From an uncultured Prevotellaceae bacterium (GTDB lineage Bacteria; Bacteroidota; Bacteroidia; Bacteroidales; Bacteroidaceae), in the NCBI GenBank assembly GCA_902790625.1, contig CADASP010000020.1, positions 1 to 64,000 of the forward strand: a stretch of 64,000 nucleotides of DNA. Reading direction: 5' to 3'. Both the position numbers and the translations under genes were made by a program. Of this stretch, positions 33,477-40,423 are shown piece by piece. The notes under the pieces were generated by a model. The model was not told where the DNA came from and made no database searches. It saw only the letters and a list, made by a program, of their open reading frames with translations. Position 1 is the stretch's first letter. Each line of letters opens with the position of its first letter.

Positions 33477-34268
33477 TCAGTGTACCACCTGTTTCCGTCC
33501 GCCGCGGATGTACACGCCCGGCCGCGGCCGGCCATGCACGCGGCGGCCCTGCAGGTCGCGGAAGAGACCTTCTTGACCATCGAGACGAACACCCCCCACA
33601 TAAAGTGGTATAGCATAGAAATCATCGGCTGAAAAGATGTGTTCACCTTTGTCCTTACATTCCACAAACAATGTCGACGCGCCATTGGTGGTAATGTTCT
33701 CAATGTAAAGGAATCCAGTTTCACTGCCTATACCCCCGACAACGGTTTTCTTTCCCTTGTCTACACTTCGCCATGTCTGACGAACAAACGTATTGTTCTG
33801 CACGCTGATGGTGTCGATCTCATTAAGACAGAAATCCCCAGGCATCCAAGCCATGCTGGTAGGTACGCCCATGGCAGCGTCAAAGTCATACAGCATTTGC
33901 CATTCGTCCTTCTTGTAGTCTATGGGCTGGGAAAAACCGTCTACCGACCCAGTACACAACGCATAGAAGTACAGTTCCCCCTCTTCTTCATACGCATATC
34001 CGAAAAGCTGATCCGCTCCGTCTGAACGATGCAGGATTTCGACACATTGCTTATTGTCGAAAAGGGTGTTTCTGCCCACTACAAGAGAATGGAAATCTAC
34101 CTTATAGGGCACATCACCGATGATTATTTGCTCTTCCGTCATATGATCATAATCTGGCAGCACCTCCTTATAAACCCATTCACGGCCTTCTGACAGCATC
34201 GTGTCGTATTCGTGGGCTTCAGAAAAAAGAGGAAACAGTAATAGAAATGTAATAATGGTTGCTTTCAT
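33477..34268 (-). CDS. Secreted protein with Gly/Tyr C-terminal tail
   Basis: A 263-residue exported protein with a short signal peptide (MKATIITFLLLFPLFSEA). The body is probably beta-rich and shows no known motif. It ends FRDLQGRRVHGRPRPGVYIRGGRKQVVH, a pattern common at the C-termini of secreted Prevotella proteins (LxGRR..P..G.YI.xGRK), taken as a surface-sorting-like tail. Base composition is more AT-rich than most neighbours. An untranslatable coding remnant lies directly upstream (34279-34500). Confidence 0.8.
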   Translation of the reverse strand: MKATIITFLLLFPLFSEAHEYDTMLSEGREWVYKEVLPDYDHMTEEQIIIGDVPYKVDFHSLVVGRNTLFDNKQCVEILHRSDGADQLFGYAYEEEGELYFYALCTGSVDGFSQPIDYKKDEWQMLYDFDAAMGVPTSMAWMPGDFCLNEIDTISVQNNTFVRQTWRSVDKGKKTVVGGIGSETGFLYIENITTNGASTLFVECKDKGEHIFSADDFYAIPLYVGGVRLDGQEGLFRDLQGRRVHGRPRPGVYIRGGRKQVVH

Positions 34269-34278
34269 GTTTTGTCTT

Positions 34279-34500
34279 TTATGGGGTTGTTATCTCTAAT
34301 TCTGCGCCGAGCTTCACTTCCGTGACTCCATTCAATGTTGCACTATTAGCACGGAGAGTGGTCTTTCCACTTTCAATGACAACTGGCACAGAAGGCACAT
34401 GCAGAGAAGGGCACCCACCCAAAGATGGTGGTGAATGAAGGAATAATCTTTTTTGCTCATACTTGTTGTCTTTTAATTGTCCTTTAATAGTAACAAAACT
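34279..34500 (-). pseudogene. Start-less coding remnant upstream of the secreted protein
   Basis: After an in-frame TAG at 34501-34503, 73 codons stay open to the TAA at 34279 without an ATG or GTG. The frame reads SFVTIKGQLKDNKYEQK and ends GVTEVKLGAELEITTP. The ending resembles the terminal repeat of Bacteroidetes secreted proteins (EVKLGAELEI). It stops 10 bp before the next start, so it may be the decayed end of a neighbouring gene. Confidence 0.45.
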
Positions 34501-34506
34501 CTAAAA

Positions 34507-34973
34507 TGAGATAACCCGCTCGGCCGGATTTACCGCTCGGCGAGCAAAGCGAGGCGCTTGCTTTTTTCGCATTAACGCTGCAAATATAGGCCTTTTCTGC
34601 CATGCCACCAAATTATTTTTGAAAAAAACACCTAACAAAATGTGCGTAGGCTAAAAAAAGTCCAATAAAGTGGCATCCAGGTCTTTTGCTTGGCTGGATT
34701 TGCCGCTCGGCGAGCAAAGCGAGATGTTTGCCGCCGAAGGGACATAAGAATCCGGCCGCTTTGAATATCAGCATTTATCGCTCGGCATCCCGAAGGGTGA
34801 CGCTTGGCTCGTCCAAGAATGCAATGGAAGAGATTCGCTCCAAGCCGAGCAAGTACACCCCGTCCGCCTGTCACGGTCGGCATGCCAAAGTGCAGGTTGT
34901 TTGTCTATCGTTTCCTTTTCATATTGTTCTACTCTCTTCTCGCATTGCAAATGCTGATACCAAAGCAGTCGGG
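34507..34973. other. AT-rich intergenic stretch with repeat phrases
   Basis: CCGCTCGGCGAGCAAAGCGAG appears near 34530 and 34696. GCTCGGCATCCCGAAGGGTG near 34771 is shared with 23925. The short open frames here cover these repeats and I do not call them genes. Confidence 0.6.
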
Positions 34974-35378
34974 TTACAAATCAGACTGAACAGAATGTTT
35001 GGATTGTAATTCCTTAATCCTTTCTTTTTCTTTGTAGTTAAATACAAAATAGACACTATGGTCGTTATATTTTAACCACCATTCACAGGTGGCTTGGATA
35101 ATATTCAAGTATTTGGACAGATCGTTGTTGGGAATATTCTTCACGCTTTCATGAAAAACAACAATGTTTTTCTCTTCTATCCAATAAAAGTCACAAAGTA
35201 AATCATATAGGGCATCCCAGTTAAAACCGAAGTGTTTTGGGAATTCGAGATTATTGCTTAACTCTTCCAGCAAATTCCTTTTGTTGTAAACAGGAGGAAT
35301 GCTTACTAAACAAACACTTCCGTCGCATATTCGAAGTTTGTCGTTTGAGAAATATAACGTTGCCATTCTTTTTCCCAT
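34974..35378 (-). CDS. Barstar-family RNase inhibitor
   Basis: A 134-residue protein with the barstar core: LLEELSNNLEFPKHFGFNWDALYDLL, then WIEEKNIVVFHES. Barstar family members bind and block barnase-type RNases, usually as immunity proteins to secreted or contact-delivered toxins. No barnase-like or polymorphic toxin gene is nearby, so it is an orphan here. It is far more AT-rich than the rest of the window, suggesting acquisition from elsewhere. The start could also be the internal ATG 12 bases later (MATLYFSND). Confidence 0.88.
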   Translation of the reverse strand: MGKRMATLYFSNDKLRICDGSVCLVSIPPVYNKRNLLEELSNNLEFPKHFGFNWDALYDLLCDFYWIEEKNIVVFHESVKNIPNNDLSKYLNIIQATCEWWLKYNDHSVYFVFNYKEKERIKELQSKHSVQSDL

Positions 35379-35406
35379 AATTAAAAGTTAATTGTAATCT
35401 TAAATC

Positions 35407-35514
35407 CTATTCCGTATCCTCGAGCTGGGCGAGCATGTCGCGGTGGCGGCTGGCGTTGCAGCCGGCGAGCAGCAGGGCAGCGAGGGCATATATATAAATA
35501 ATGTGTCGCTTCAT
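35407..35514 (-). CDS. Truncated 35-residue lipoprotein
   Basis: MKRHIIYIYALAALLLAGC is a clean lipoprotein signal with lipobox LAGC; only NASRHRDMLAQLEDTE follows before the stop. A strong promoter-cassette copy lies directly upstream, 5 bp from the ATG. The short mature part suggests the N-terminal stub of a larger lipoprotein whose remainder is lost. A real mini-lipoprotein is the alternative. Confidence 0.6.
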   Translation of the reverse strand: MKRHIIYIYALAALLLAGCNASRHRDMLAQLEDTE

Positions 35515-35518
35515 AGGT

Positions 35519-35720
35519 GCAAAGGTACGAATAAGCGAGTGAAAAGCAAAAGAAAAGCTCGCTTTTCTTTTGCTTTTCCGAGCGAGAGTACCTTCGGCGA
35601 TAGCCAAAAGTACGAATAAGCGAGAGAAAAACAAAAGAAAAACGTGTTTTCTTTGCTTTTTCCGAGCGAGAGTACCTTCGGCGACAGCCAAAGGTACGAA
35701 TATGCGAGAGAAAAAGCGAA
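35519..35720 (-). repeat. Three tandem promoter-cassette repeats
   Basis: Three units of about 85 bp. The first has TTTG (35547-35550), 19 nt, TACCTTTGC (35519-35527). The second and third, near 35604-35640 and 35688-35720, are degenerate copies separated by GAGAGTACCTTCGGCGA. All point the same way, toward the truncated lipoprotein gene. Confidence 0.85.
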
Positions 35721-35782
35721 AGAAAGACCCCCCGGTTTTATTTCGCGTCAATAACGAGGGAGTATGGATAAGGGGTGAAAAC

Positions 35783-35873
35783 AGGTTGGCAGCGGCCGCT
35801 GCCATCATTGTTCCCGACCGCTGCCATGATTGGCAGCGGCCGCTGCCAATCATGGGGGCGGTCGCTGCCAACC
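35783..35873. repeat. GGCAGCGGCCGCTGCC palindrome element, second copy
   Basis: Bounded by GGTTGGCAG and CTGCCAACC, with two full GGCAGCGGCCGCTGCC palindromes and CGACCGCTGCC/GGTCGCTGCC variants. It is closely similar to 22055-22145. The following bases to 36112 contain nothing I can recognise. Confidence 0.85.
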
Positions 35874-36112
35874 CAAAAGGCATGGTGTTTTCCCCGGACA
35901 CTCACACCGATTACCTGAGAGGCAATGGCTTCCTCCTCGCAATTGCCTCACTTTGCCTACGGCGTAACGCGAATGGCCGTGGATGAGACGTGAATGAATC
36001 GTGAATAATGTTTTGCGTAGCTGCGTCGGAAAGCGATGTGCGACCTGATTTTGTTTTTCCATGTTTAATGATGCTTTCTGCAAGTCGCGGAGCGCAGACG
36101 GCGTTGGAGGTG

Positions 36113-37471
36113 CTATTCGTCGTAGCAGCCCATGCCCTTGGCGTTTGAGAGCGAGTCGAGGTGGAAGTCGTAGATCATGTCGTGGCTGTTCACCATGCGG
36201 AAGTGGTGCTCGCCCTGCACCGAGTCTTTGGGTGTCTCCCAAATGACGTTCTTGCAGTTCACGGTGTCTTCCAAGGCCGGCGTGCGTAGCAGGCTGTTCT
36301 CGAAATAGTAGCTGAAGGCTGTGGCGGTGTCGCCCTCTAATGCCTCGCCCATCACCACGTCGTCGTCGTATCCGGTGACGATGCTGTTCGCCATCCTCAT
36401 CTGCAGCAGCGGGCATGGTGCCTCGCCGTGCCTGTTGGTGAAGCGCAGGGCGGCACCACGGCCGGTGCCCACCACGGCAAACTGTGCCAGGGTGCAATGG
36501 TCGATGGCCACGGCTCCACCATGGAAAGCTACGCAATCGCCCGATGCATTCGAGAACAGACAGCGCATCAGCCCCACCCACGAGTTGACGGCCAGCAATC
36601 CCGTTCCCGAGCTGTTGTGCACCGTGGAGCCTTCCATGTAGAGTCGCTGCCTGTCGGTGAGCAGTGCTGCCGAGTCGCACACGATGCCATTCTCGGCATT
36701 TCGTATCTCTGTGGCGATGAGCATGTTCTCGTAGGACGAGGGGAAGAAGCGCACGCCTCGCCACTGGCCGGGCAGCCGGTCGTAGGGCAGGTAGCTGAAG
36801 ATGCGGTCGAGGCGGTCGCCGCGCAGCACGGCGCTGTCGGCCATCAGGGTGCCGTAGACGTCGATGCCGGCGCGGTTGTGGAAGTAGAGAGTGGTGTTCT
36901 TCAGCGTGAGCGTGGCCGCGCTGTCAACGCGCACGCCCTTCATCACCACGATGGGCGTGGTGCTGCTGATGATGGAGTCGCGCTGGATGATGATGCTGTC
37001 GCAGATGAGGGCATCCCACGAGTGGCCCCACAGCGTGACGTGCTGTTGGCGTCCTCCCTCGAGGGTGAAGATGAGCTGGTCTTCTATCAGCTGTGGCTCC
37101 GGCTGCTGGTTGCGGGGCGCGGTGAGCTCCACAAACACGCGGATGCTGTCGCCACTGCGCACTTCCAGGTCGGTGGCGATGGCTCCGAGGGCATTGTCGA
37201 GATAGGAACCGTCGACGTTCACGCGGAACCCCGTCTGGTTGCCCTGCCGCAGGTGGACACTCTGCAGCCGCAGGCCACGGTTGGCGCGGTTGTAGACCCA
37301 GAAATCGTAGGTGCGCGAGCCGACGGTGGAGAACACGGTGTCCATCTTCACCGAGTCGACCGAGAAGGTGAGCATGGCGGTGGGCGAGGTGGTGAACTCG
37401 TCTTTGTCGGAGCATGAAGCCACTCGCGCGCACGCGCATAATATAAAAAGGTATAAGAAAATCCGTTTCAT
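36113..37471 (-). CDS. Parallel beta-helix lipoprotein
   Basis: A 452-residue protein with a lipoprotein-like leader (MKRIFLYLFILCACARVASC). An N-terminal beta domain (TFSVDSVKMDTVFSTVGSRTYDFWVYN) precedes a long region of short beta repeats typical of right-handed parallel beta-helices (IVVMKGVRVDSAATLTLKNTTLYFHN, GLLAVNSWVGLMRCLFSNASGDCVAF). Similar lipoproteins are widespread in Bacteroidales without a known role. The start codon lies inside a 17-bp hairpin. Confidence 0.82.
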   Translation of the reverse strand: MKRIFLYLFILCACARVASCSDKDEFTTSPTAMLTFSVDSVKMDTVFSTVGSRTYDFWVYNRANRGLRLQSVHLRQGNQTGFRVNVDGSYLDNALGAIATDLEVRSGDSIRVFVELTAPRNQQPEPQLIEDQLIFTLEGGRQQHVTLWGHSWDALICDSIIIQRDSIISSTTPIVVMKGVRVDSAATLTLKNTTLYFHNRAGIDVYGTLMADSAVLRGDRLDRIFSYLPYDRLPGQWRGVRFFPSSYENMLIATEIRNAENGIVCDSAALLTDRQRLYMEGSTVHNSSGTGLLAVNSWVGLMRCLFSNASGDCVAFHGGAVAIDHCTLAQFAVVGTGRGAALRFTNRHGEAPCPLLQMRMANSIVTGYDDDVVMGEALEGDTATAFSYYFENSLLRTPALEDTVNCKNVIWETPKDSVQGEHHFRMVNSHDMIYDFHLDSLSNAKGMGCYDE

Positions 37472-37494
37472 CTTAATGATAAAACGGATTTTCT
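37456..37494 (-). promoter_or_regulatory. Hairpin enclosing the start codon of the beta-helix gene
   Basis: In the minus-strand RNA, 37478-37494 pairs with 37456-37472 over 17 bp (one U-G pair) around a 5-nt loop. The ATG at 37469-37471 is in the 3' arm. Such folding would hide the start and the ribosome-binding region. Confidence 0.7.
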
Positions 37495-37529
37495 TTCGTT
37501 TTATTATCTACGGCCACTGCAAAATGAAC

Positions 37530-37640
37530 AACGAATTGAACGAATTCGCCGAAGCAAGGACAACGAATTAAACGAATTTGACGAATTAAACGAATAGAAG
37601 GTTTTAATTCGTATAATTCGTCAAATTCGTTGTTGAAGCA
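37530..37640. repeat. Inverted pair of ACGAATTAA word arrays
   Basis: Left units ACGAATTGA, ACGAATTCG, ACGAATTAA, ACGAATTTG at period 9 (37530-37596). Right units AATTCGTAT, AATTCGTCA, AATTCGTTG (about 37605-37636) are the inverse. Confidence 0.85.
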
Positions 37641-37664
37641 TAGTCACTGAAGTATCGACATTAA

Positions 37665-37704
37665 AATGAAACGAATGGGGCGTGTGGTCCCCATTCGTTT
37701 CATT
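37665..37704 (-). terminator. Probable terminator of rubrerythrin
   Basis: Sixteen-bp perfect stem (37665-37680 with 37689-37704), 8-nt loop, followed on the minus strand by TTTAATG. It is 27 bp past the rubrerythrin stop. Confidence 0.7.
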
Positions 37705-37730
37705 CGTAAAAATTCGCTGTCGATGAGAGG

Positions 37731-38285
37731 TCATCCGAAGTAGCGCTTCAGCAGTCCGGCGAAGCCAGCCCCGTGGCGAGCCTCGTCCTTGGCCATCTCG
37801 TGCACGGTGTCGTGGATGGCGTCGAATCCGGCAGCCTTGGCGTTCTTGGCAATGCGGAACTTGTCTTCGCATGCCCCAGCCTCGGCGGCGGCGCGCTTCT
37901 CCAGGTTGGTCTTCGTGTCCCACACGCACTCGCCCAGCAGCTCGGCGAAGCGGCTGGCGTGGTCGGCCTCCTCGAAGGCATAGCGCTTGAAGGCCTCGGC
38001 AATCTCGGGATAGCCCTCGCGGTCGGCCTGACGGGCCATGGCCAGATACATGCCCACCTCGCCGCACTCGCCATTGAAGTGGTTGCGCAGGTCGTTGATC
38101 ATTTCCTCAGAGACACCTTCGGGCTTGCCGTCGCCAATGCGGTGAACGGTGGCGTAGGTGGTCTCGCCATCTTCCTTCAGTTCAGAAAACTTCGAGGCAG
38201 GAGCCTTGCAGATGGGGCACTTCTCGGGAGCGGCATCGCCTTCGTAGATATATCCACAAACGGCGCAGATAAACTTTTTCTTCAT
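37731..38285 (-). CDS. Rubrerythrin with N-terminal rubredoxin domain (reverse type)
   Basis: The start at 38285 ([16 protein letters not shown]) follows the promoter and removes a hydrophobic false leader from the longer frame. The 184-residue protein has rubredoxin Cys7, Cys10, Cys23, Cys26 first, then a four-helix diiron domain with [25 protein letters not shown] and KDEARHG. This N-terminal rubredoxin order is that of reverse rubrerythrins, which reduce hydrogen peroxide in anaerobes. It is a single-gene unit with its own promoter and terminator. Confidence 0.95.
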   Translation of the reverse strand: MKKKFICAVCGYIYEGDAAPEKCPICKAPASKFSELKEDGETTYATVHRIGDGKPEGVSEEMINDLRNHFNGECGEVGMYLAMARQADREGYPEIAEAFKRYAFEEADHASRFAELLGECVWDTKTNLEKRAAAEAGACEDKFRIAKNAKAAGFDAIHDTVHEMAKDEARHGAGFAGLLKRYFG

Positions 38286-38321
38286 ATTTGCAATACTTAT
38301 TATTAGGTAAATGAATTCTCT

Positions 38322-38330
38322 GCAAAGATA
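38322..38330 (-). promoter_or_regulatory. Promoter -7 element of rubrerythrin
   Basis: Minus-strand TATCTTTGC, a full TAnnTTTGC match, 37 bp before the start at 38285. Confidence 0.6.
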
Positions 38331-38389
38331 AGCATAAAAAACAAATCCCGCAAGCATTTTGCGGGATTTATTTTACAATTTATATAAAG

Positions 38390-38466
38390 CCCCCCCTCAA
38401 TCCCCCCAAACGGGGGAAGAACTACCCTGATTTTTCCCTCCTTTGGGGGGATTGAGGGGGGCTTGT
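38390..38466. repeat. Inverted repeat forming the 3' end of the kinase fusion gene
   Basis: AGCCCCCCCTCAATCCCCCC and its complement GGGGGGATTGAGGGGGGCTT surround a short centre. The coding frame runs through the right arm and ends in the left arm. This family differs in sequence from the CCCACCCCCAACCCC elements but has the same architecture. It may also terminate transcription. Confidence 0.88.
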
Positions 38467-40400
38467 TTGGCAAATGCGGCCACGGTGTGGGCCAGTGCAC
38501 GCGGGTTGCCCATGTCGAAGCGCTCGCCTTGGAGCCTGACGCCATACATCCCCTTCCGGCTGCGCACGGCATCGAGGGCCGCCGTCAGTTCTATCTCGTG
38601 CTTGCTGTCGCCCTGTGCATCGGCGGCAGCGATGTCGCGCTCTAACTGTTCGTAGACGTCGGGCGTGAGGATGTATTGTCCGAAGACGGAGCAGTATTCG
38701 TGGTGGCCGTCGGCGCAGCGCACGCCCAGGTTCTGCTCGGCATAGCTCGACTTGGGTTTCTCCACCAGCTTGCTCACGTTGAGCAGCGTCTCCCGCTTGT
38801 CTTCCCACACGCCGCTCATGATGCCGAAGAAGCTCACCTCGCGCACGTCGACGGGATAGAGGCCGATGGTGAGGCTGTTGGTCTTCTCATAGGCCTCGAT
38901 GAGTTGCAGGGCGCAGGGCTTGTTGGATGTGCTGCGGTAGAGCGTGTCGCCCAGCATCAGCAGCACCGGCTCGCCGTGGGCGAACTGCGCCGTCTGGTAG
39001 ACGGCGTGGCCGAAGCCCCGCTTCTCTTGTTGGTAGACGTAGTGCAGCCGCTTGCCGATGTCGGCGATGCGGCTCTCATATTCCTTGCTCTCGGTGCTCA
39101 GCTTGTCTATATGCTCGTCGCTGAGGGGTCGCTCAAAGAAGTCGCTGTACATCTTGCGCTCCTCCTCGCTGCCCAGCACTAAGCAGATGTCGTCGATGCC
39201 ACTCTGCACCAGCTCTTCGAGCAGGATGAGGACGACGGGGCGCACCATGCCGTCGGCACAGGGGATGGGGAAGAAGTCCTTCTTCATGCAGCGGGTGGCG
39301 GGGTAGAGGCGGGTGCCGAAGCCCGCCACGGGAATGACGGCACGGTGGACGGTGTGCACGGGCTGCAACGTGAGGCTGTAGGACGACATGCCCTTGGCGG
39401 CGAGATAGTCAACGAGCTGCTGCTGGCTGTTGGCATCGCGGGCCAGGAACTGCACGCTGCCGTCGCCATGCGACCCCACGCCCTTGCCGCCGTAGGTGAG
39501 GCTCTGCACATAGGCGTCGGCCAGCACGGCGCGCAGCTTGGGGGCATATAGCTCGTCGGGGCTCATCGGGGCCACCTGACGGTTGAACAGCTCTTCCGAC
39601 TCGGTCATCAGGTGCCCCAGGGCCTCGCGGTCGCCATTGGCCATATAGGCGATGGCGCGCTCCACAATCTCCTGGTTCTTCGCCCCCAGCGCCTCGTGCA
39701 GTCGCCGTCCCTGCTCGTCGATTGGGAAGGGGTAGGCCCTGTTCAGGTCGGAGAGAATCTTGATGGTGTCCTTGGTGCCCATCAGGTCGGCAAACACCCA
39801 GTGCAGGGCGCGCTTCACGGTGAGCGGGCGCACCTCTATCTCGTCGCCGTCGAAGGTCATCAGGTTGGGCTTCACGCCGAAGGCGCATGCCTGGTCCAGT
39901 CGGCCGCAGCGACTGCTGGTGCGCAACTCGCCCACGTAGGCGATGTTCATCTCGCCCATCGTGTTCAGGTGCAGGTTGTACATCTGGTTGAAGGCGCGCG
40001 CCACGAGCACGCAGATGGCCGCACTCGACGAGAGTCCGCTCTTGATGGGCAGCGTCATGTCGGTGATGGTGATGCGCACGCCGCCCACCTTGTACCACTC
40101 AAGCATGTAGCTGGCCACGCCGGCACTGTAGCAGAAGAACGACCCCGAGCGGGCCACGCGCTTCAGCTCCTGCTCGTCCATGCGGCAGGCGAAGTCGTGC
40201 CATTGGTCGGCAATCTGTGGTGCGGTGCTGTGCATCTCGAAGATACTGGAGCGCTCCACCTCGGCGGTGATGCCCTGCTCGATGCCCGTGACGATGGCGG
40301 CACCGGGGGCTATCTGGGCGTTCATCGTGCGGTAGTGGCCCGCCCAGTCGGTGTGCTCGCCAAAGAGGCATAAACGTCCGGGAACAAATAGCTTGGTCAT
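38397..40400 (-). CDS. GHMP sugar kinase fused to GalU-like nucleotidyltransferase
   Basis: The start at 40400 (MTKLFVPGRLCLFGEHTDW) follows fbp by 23 bp and gives 667 residues. Residues 1-345 form a GHMP kinase related to galactokinase and glucurono/arabinokinase: PGRLCLFGEHTDW, LPIKSGLSSSAAICV, YGGKGVGSHGDGSV. Residues about 353-645 form a sugar-1-phosphate nucleotidyltransferase: VIPVAGFGTRLYPATRCMKK, LGDTLYRS, LVEKPKSSYAEQN. The likely role is two-step salvage of a free sugar to its nucleotide sugar, like Fkp for fucose but with the domains in the opposite order. Sugar and nucleotide are unknown, UTP being the best guess. The last 20 or so residues (APLNPPKGG...) are repeat-derived. Confidence 0.88.
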   Translation of the reverse strand: MTKLFVPGRLCLFGEHTDWAGHYRTMNAQIAPGAAIVTGIEQGITAEVERSSIFEMHSTAPQIADQWHDFACRMDEQELKRVARSGSFFCYSAGVASYMLEWYKVGGVRITITDMTLPIKSGLSSSAAICVLVARAFNQMYNLHLNTMGEMNIAYVGELRTSSRCGRLDQACAFGVKPNLMTFDGDEIEVRPLTVKRALHWVFADLMGTKDTIKILSDLNRAYPFPIDEQGRRLHEALGAKNQEIVERAIAYMANGDREALGHLMTESEELFNRQVAPMSPDELYAPKLRAVLADAYVQSLTYGGKGVGSHGDGSVQFLARDANSQQQLVDYLAAKGMSSYSLTLQPVHTVHRAVIPVAGFGTRLYPATRCMKKDFFPIPCADGMVRPVVLILLEELVQSGIDDICLVLGSEEERKMYSDFFERPLSDEHIDKLSTESKEYESRIADIGKRLHYVYQQEKRGFGHAVYQTAQFAHGEPVLLMLGDTLYRSTSNKPCALQLIEAYEKTNSLTIGLYPVDVREVSFFGIMSGVWEDKRETLLNVSKLVEKPKSSYAEQNLGVRCADGHHEYCSVFGQYILTPDVYEQLERDIAAADAQGDSKHEIELTAALDAVRSRKGMYGVRLQGERFDMGNPRALAHTVAAFAKQAPLNPPKGGKNQGSSSPVWGD

Positions 40401-40423
40401 AGATGAATTGAACAATTGATTCG

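Noticed and set aside
34632..34883. 83-codon minus-strand frame between the remnant and barstar
   Set aside because: It is made largely of repeat phrases shared with other gaps and has no protein features.
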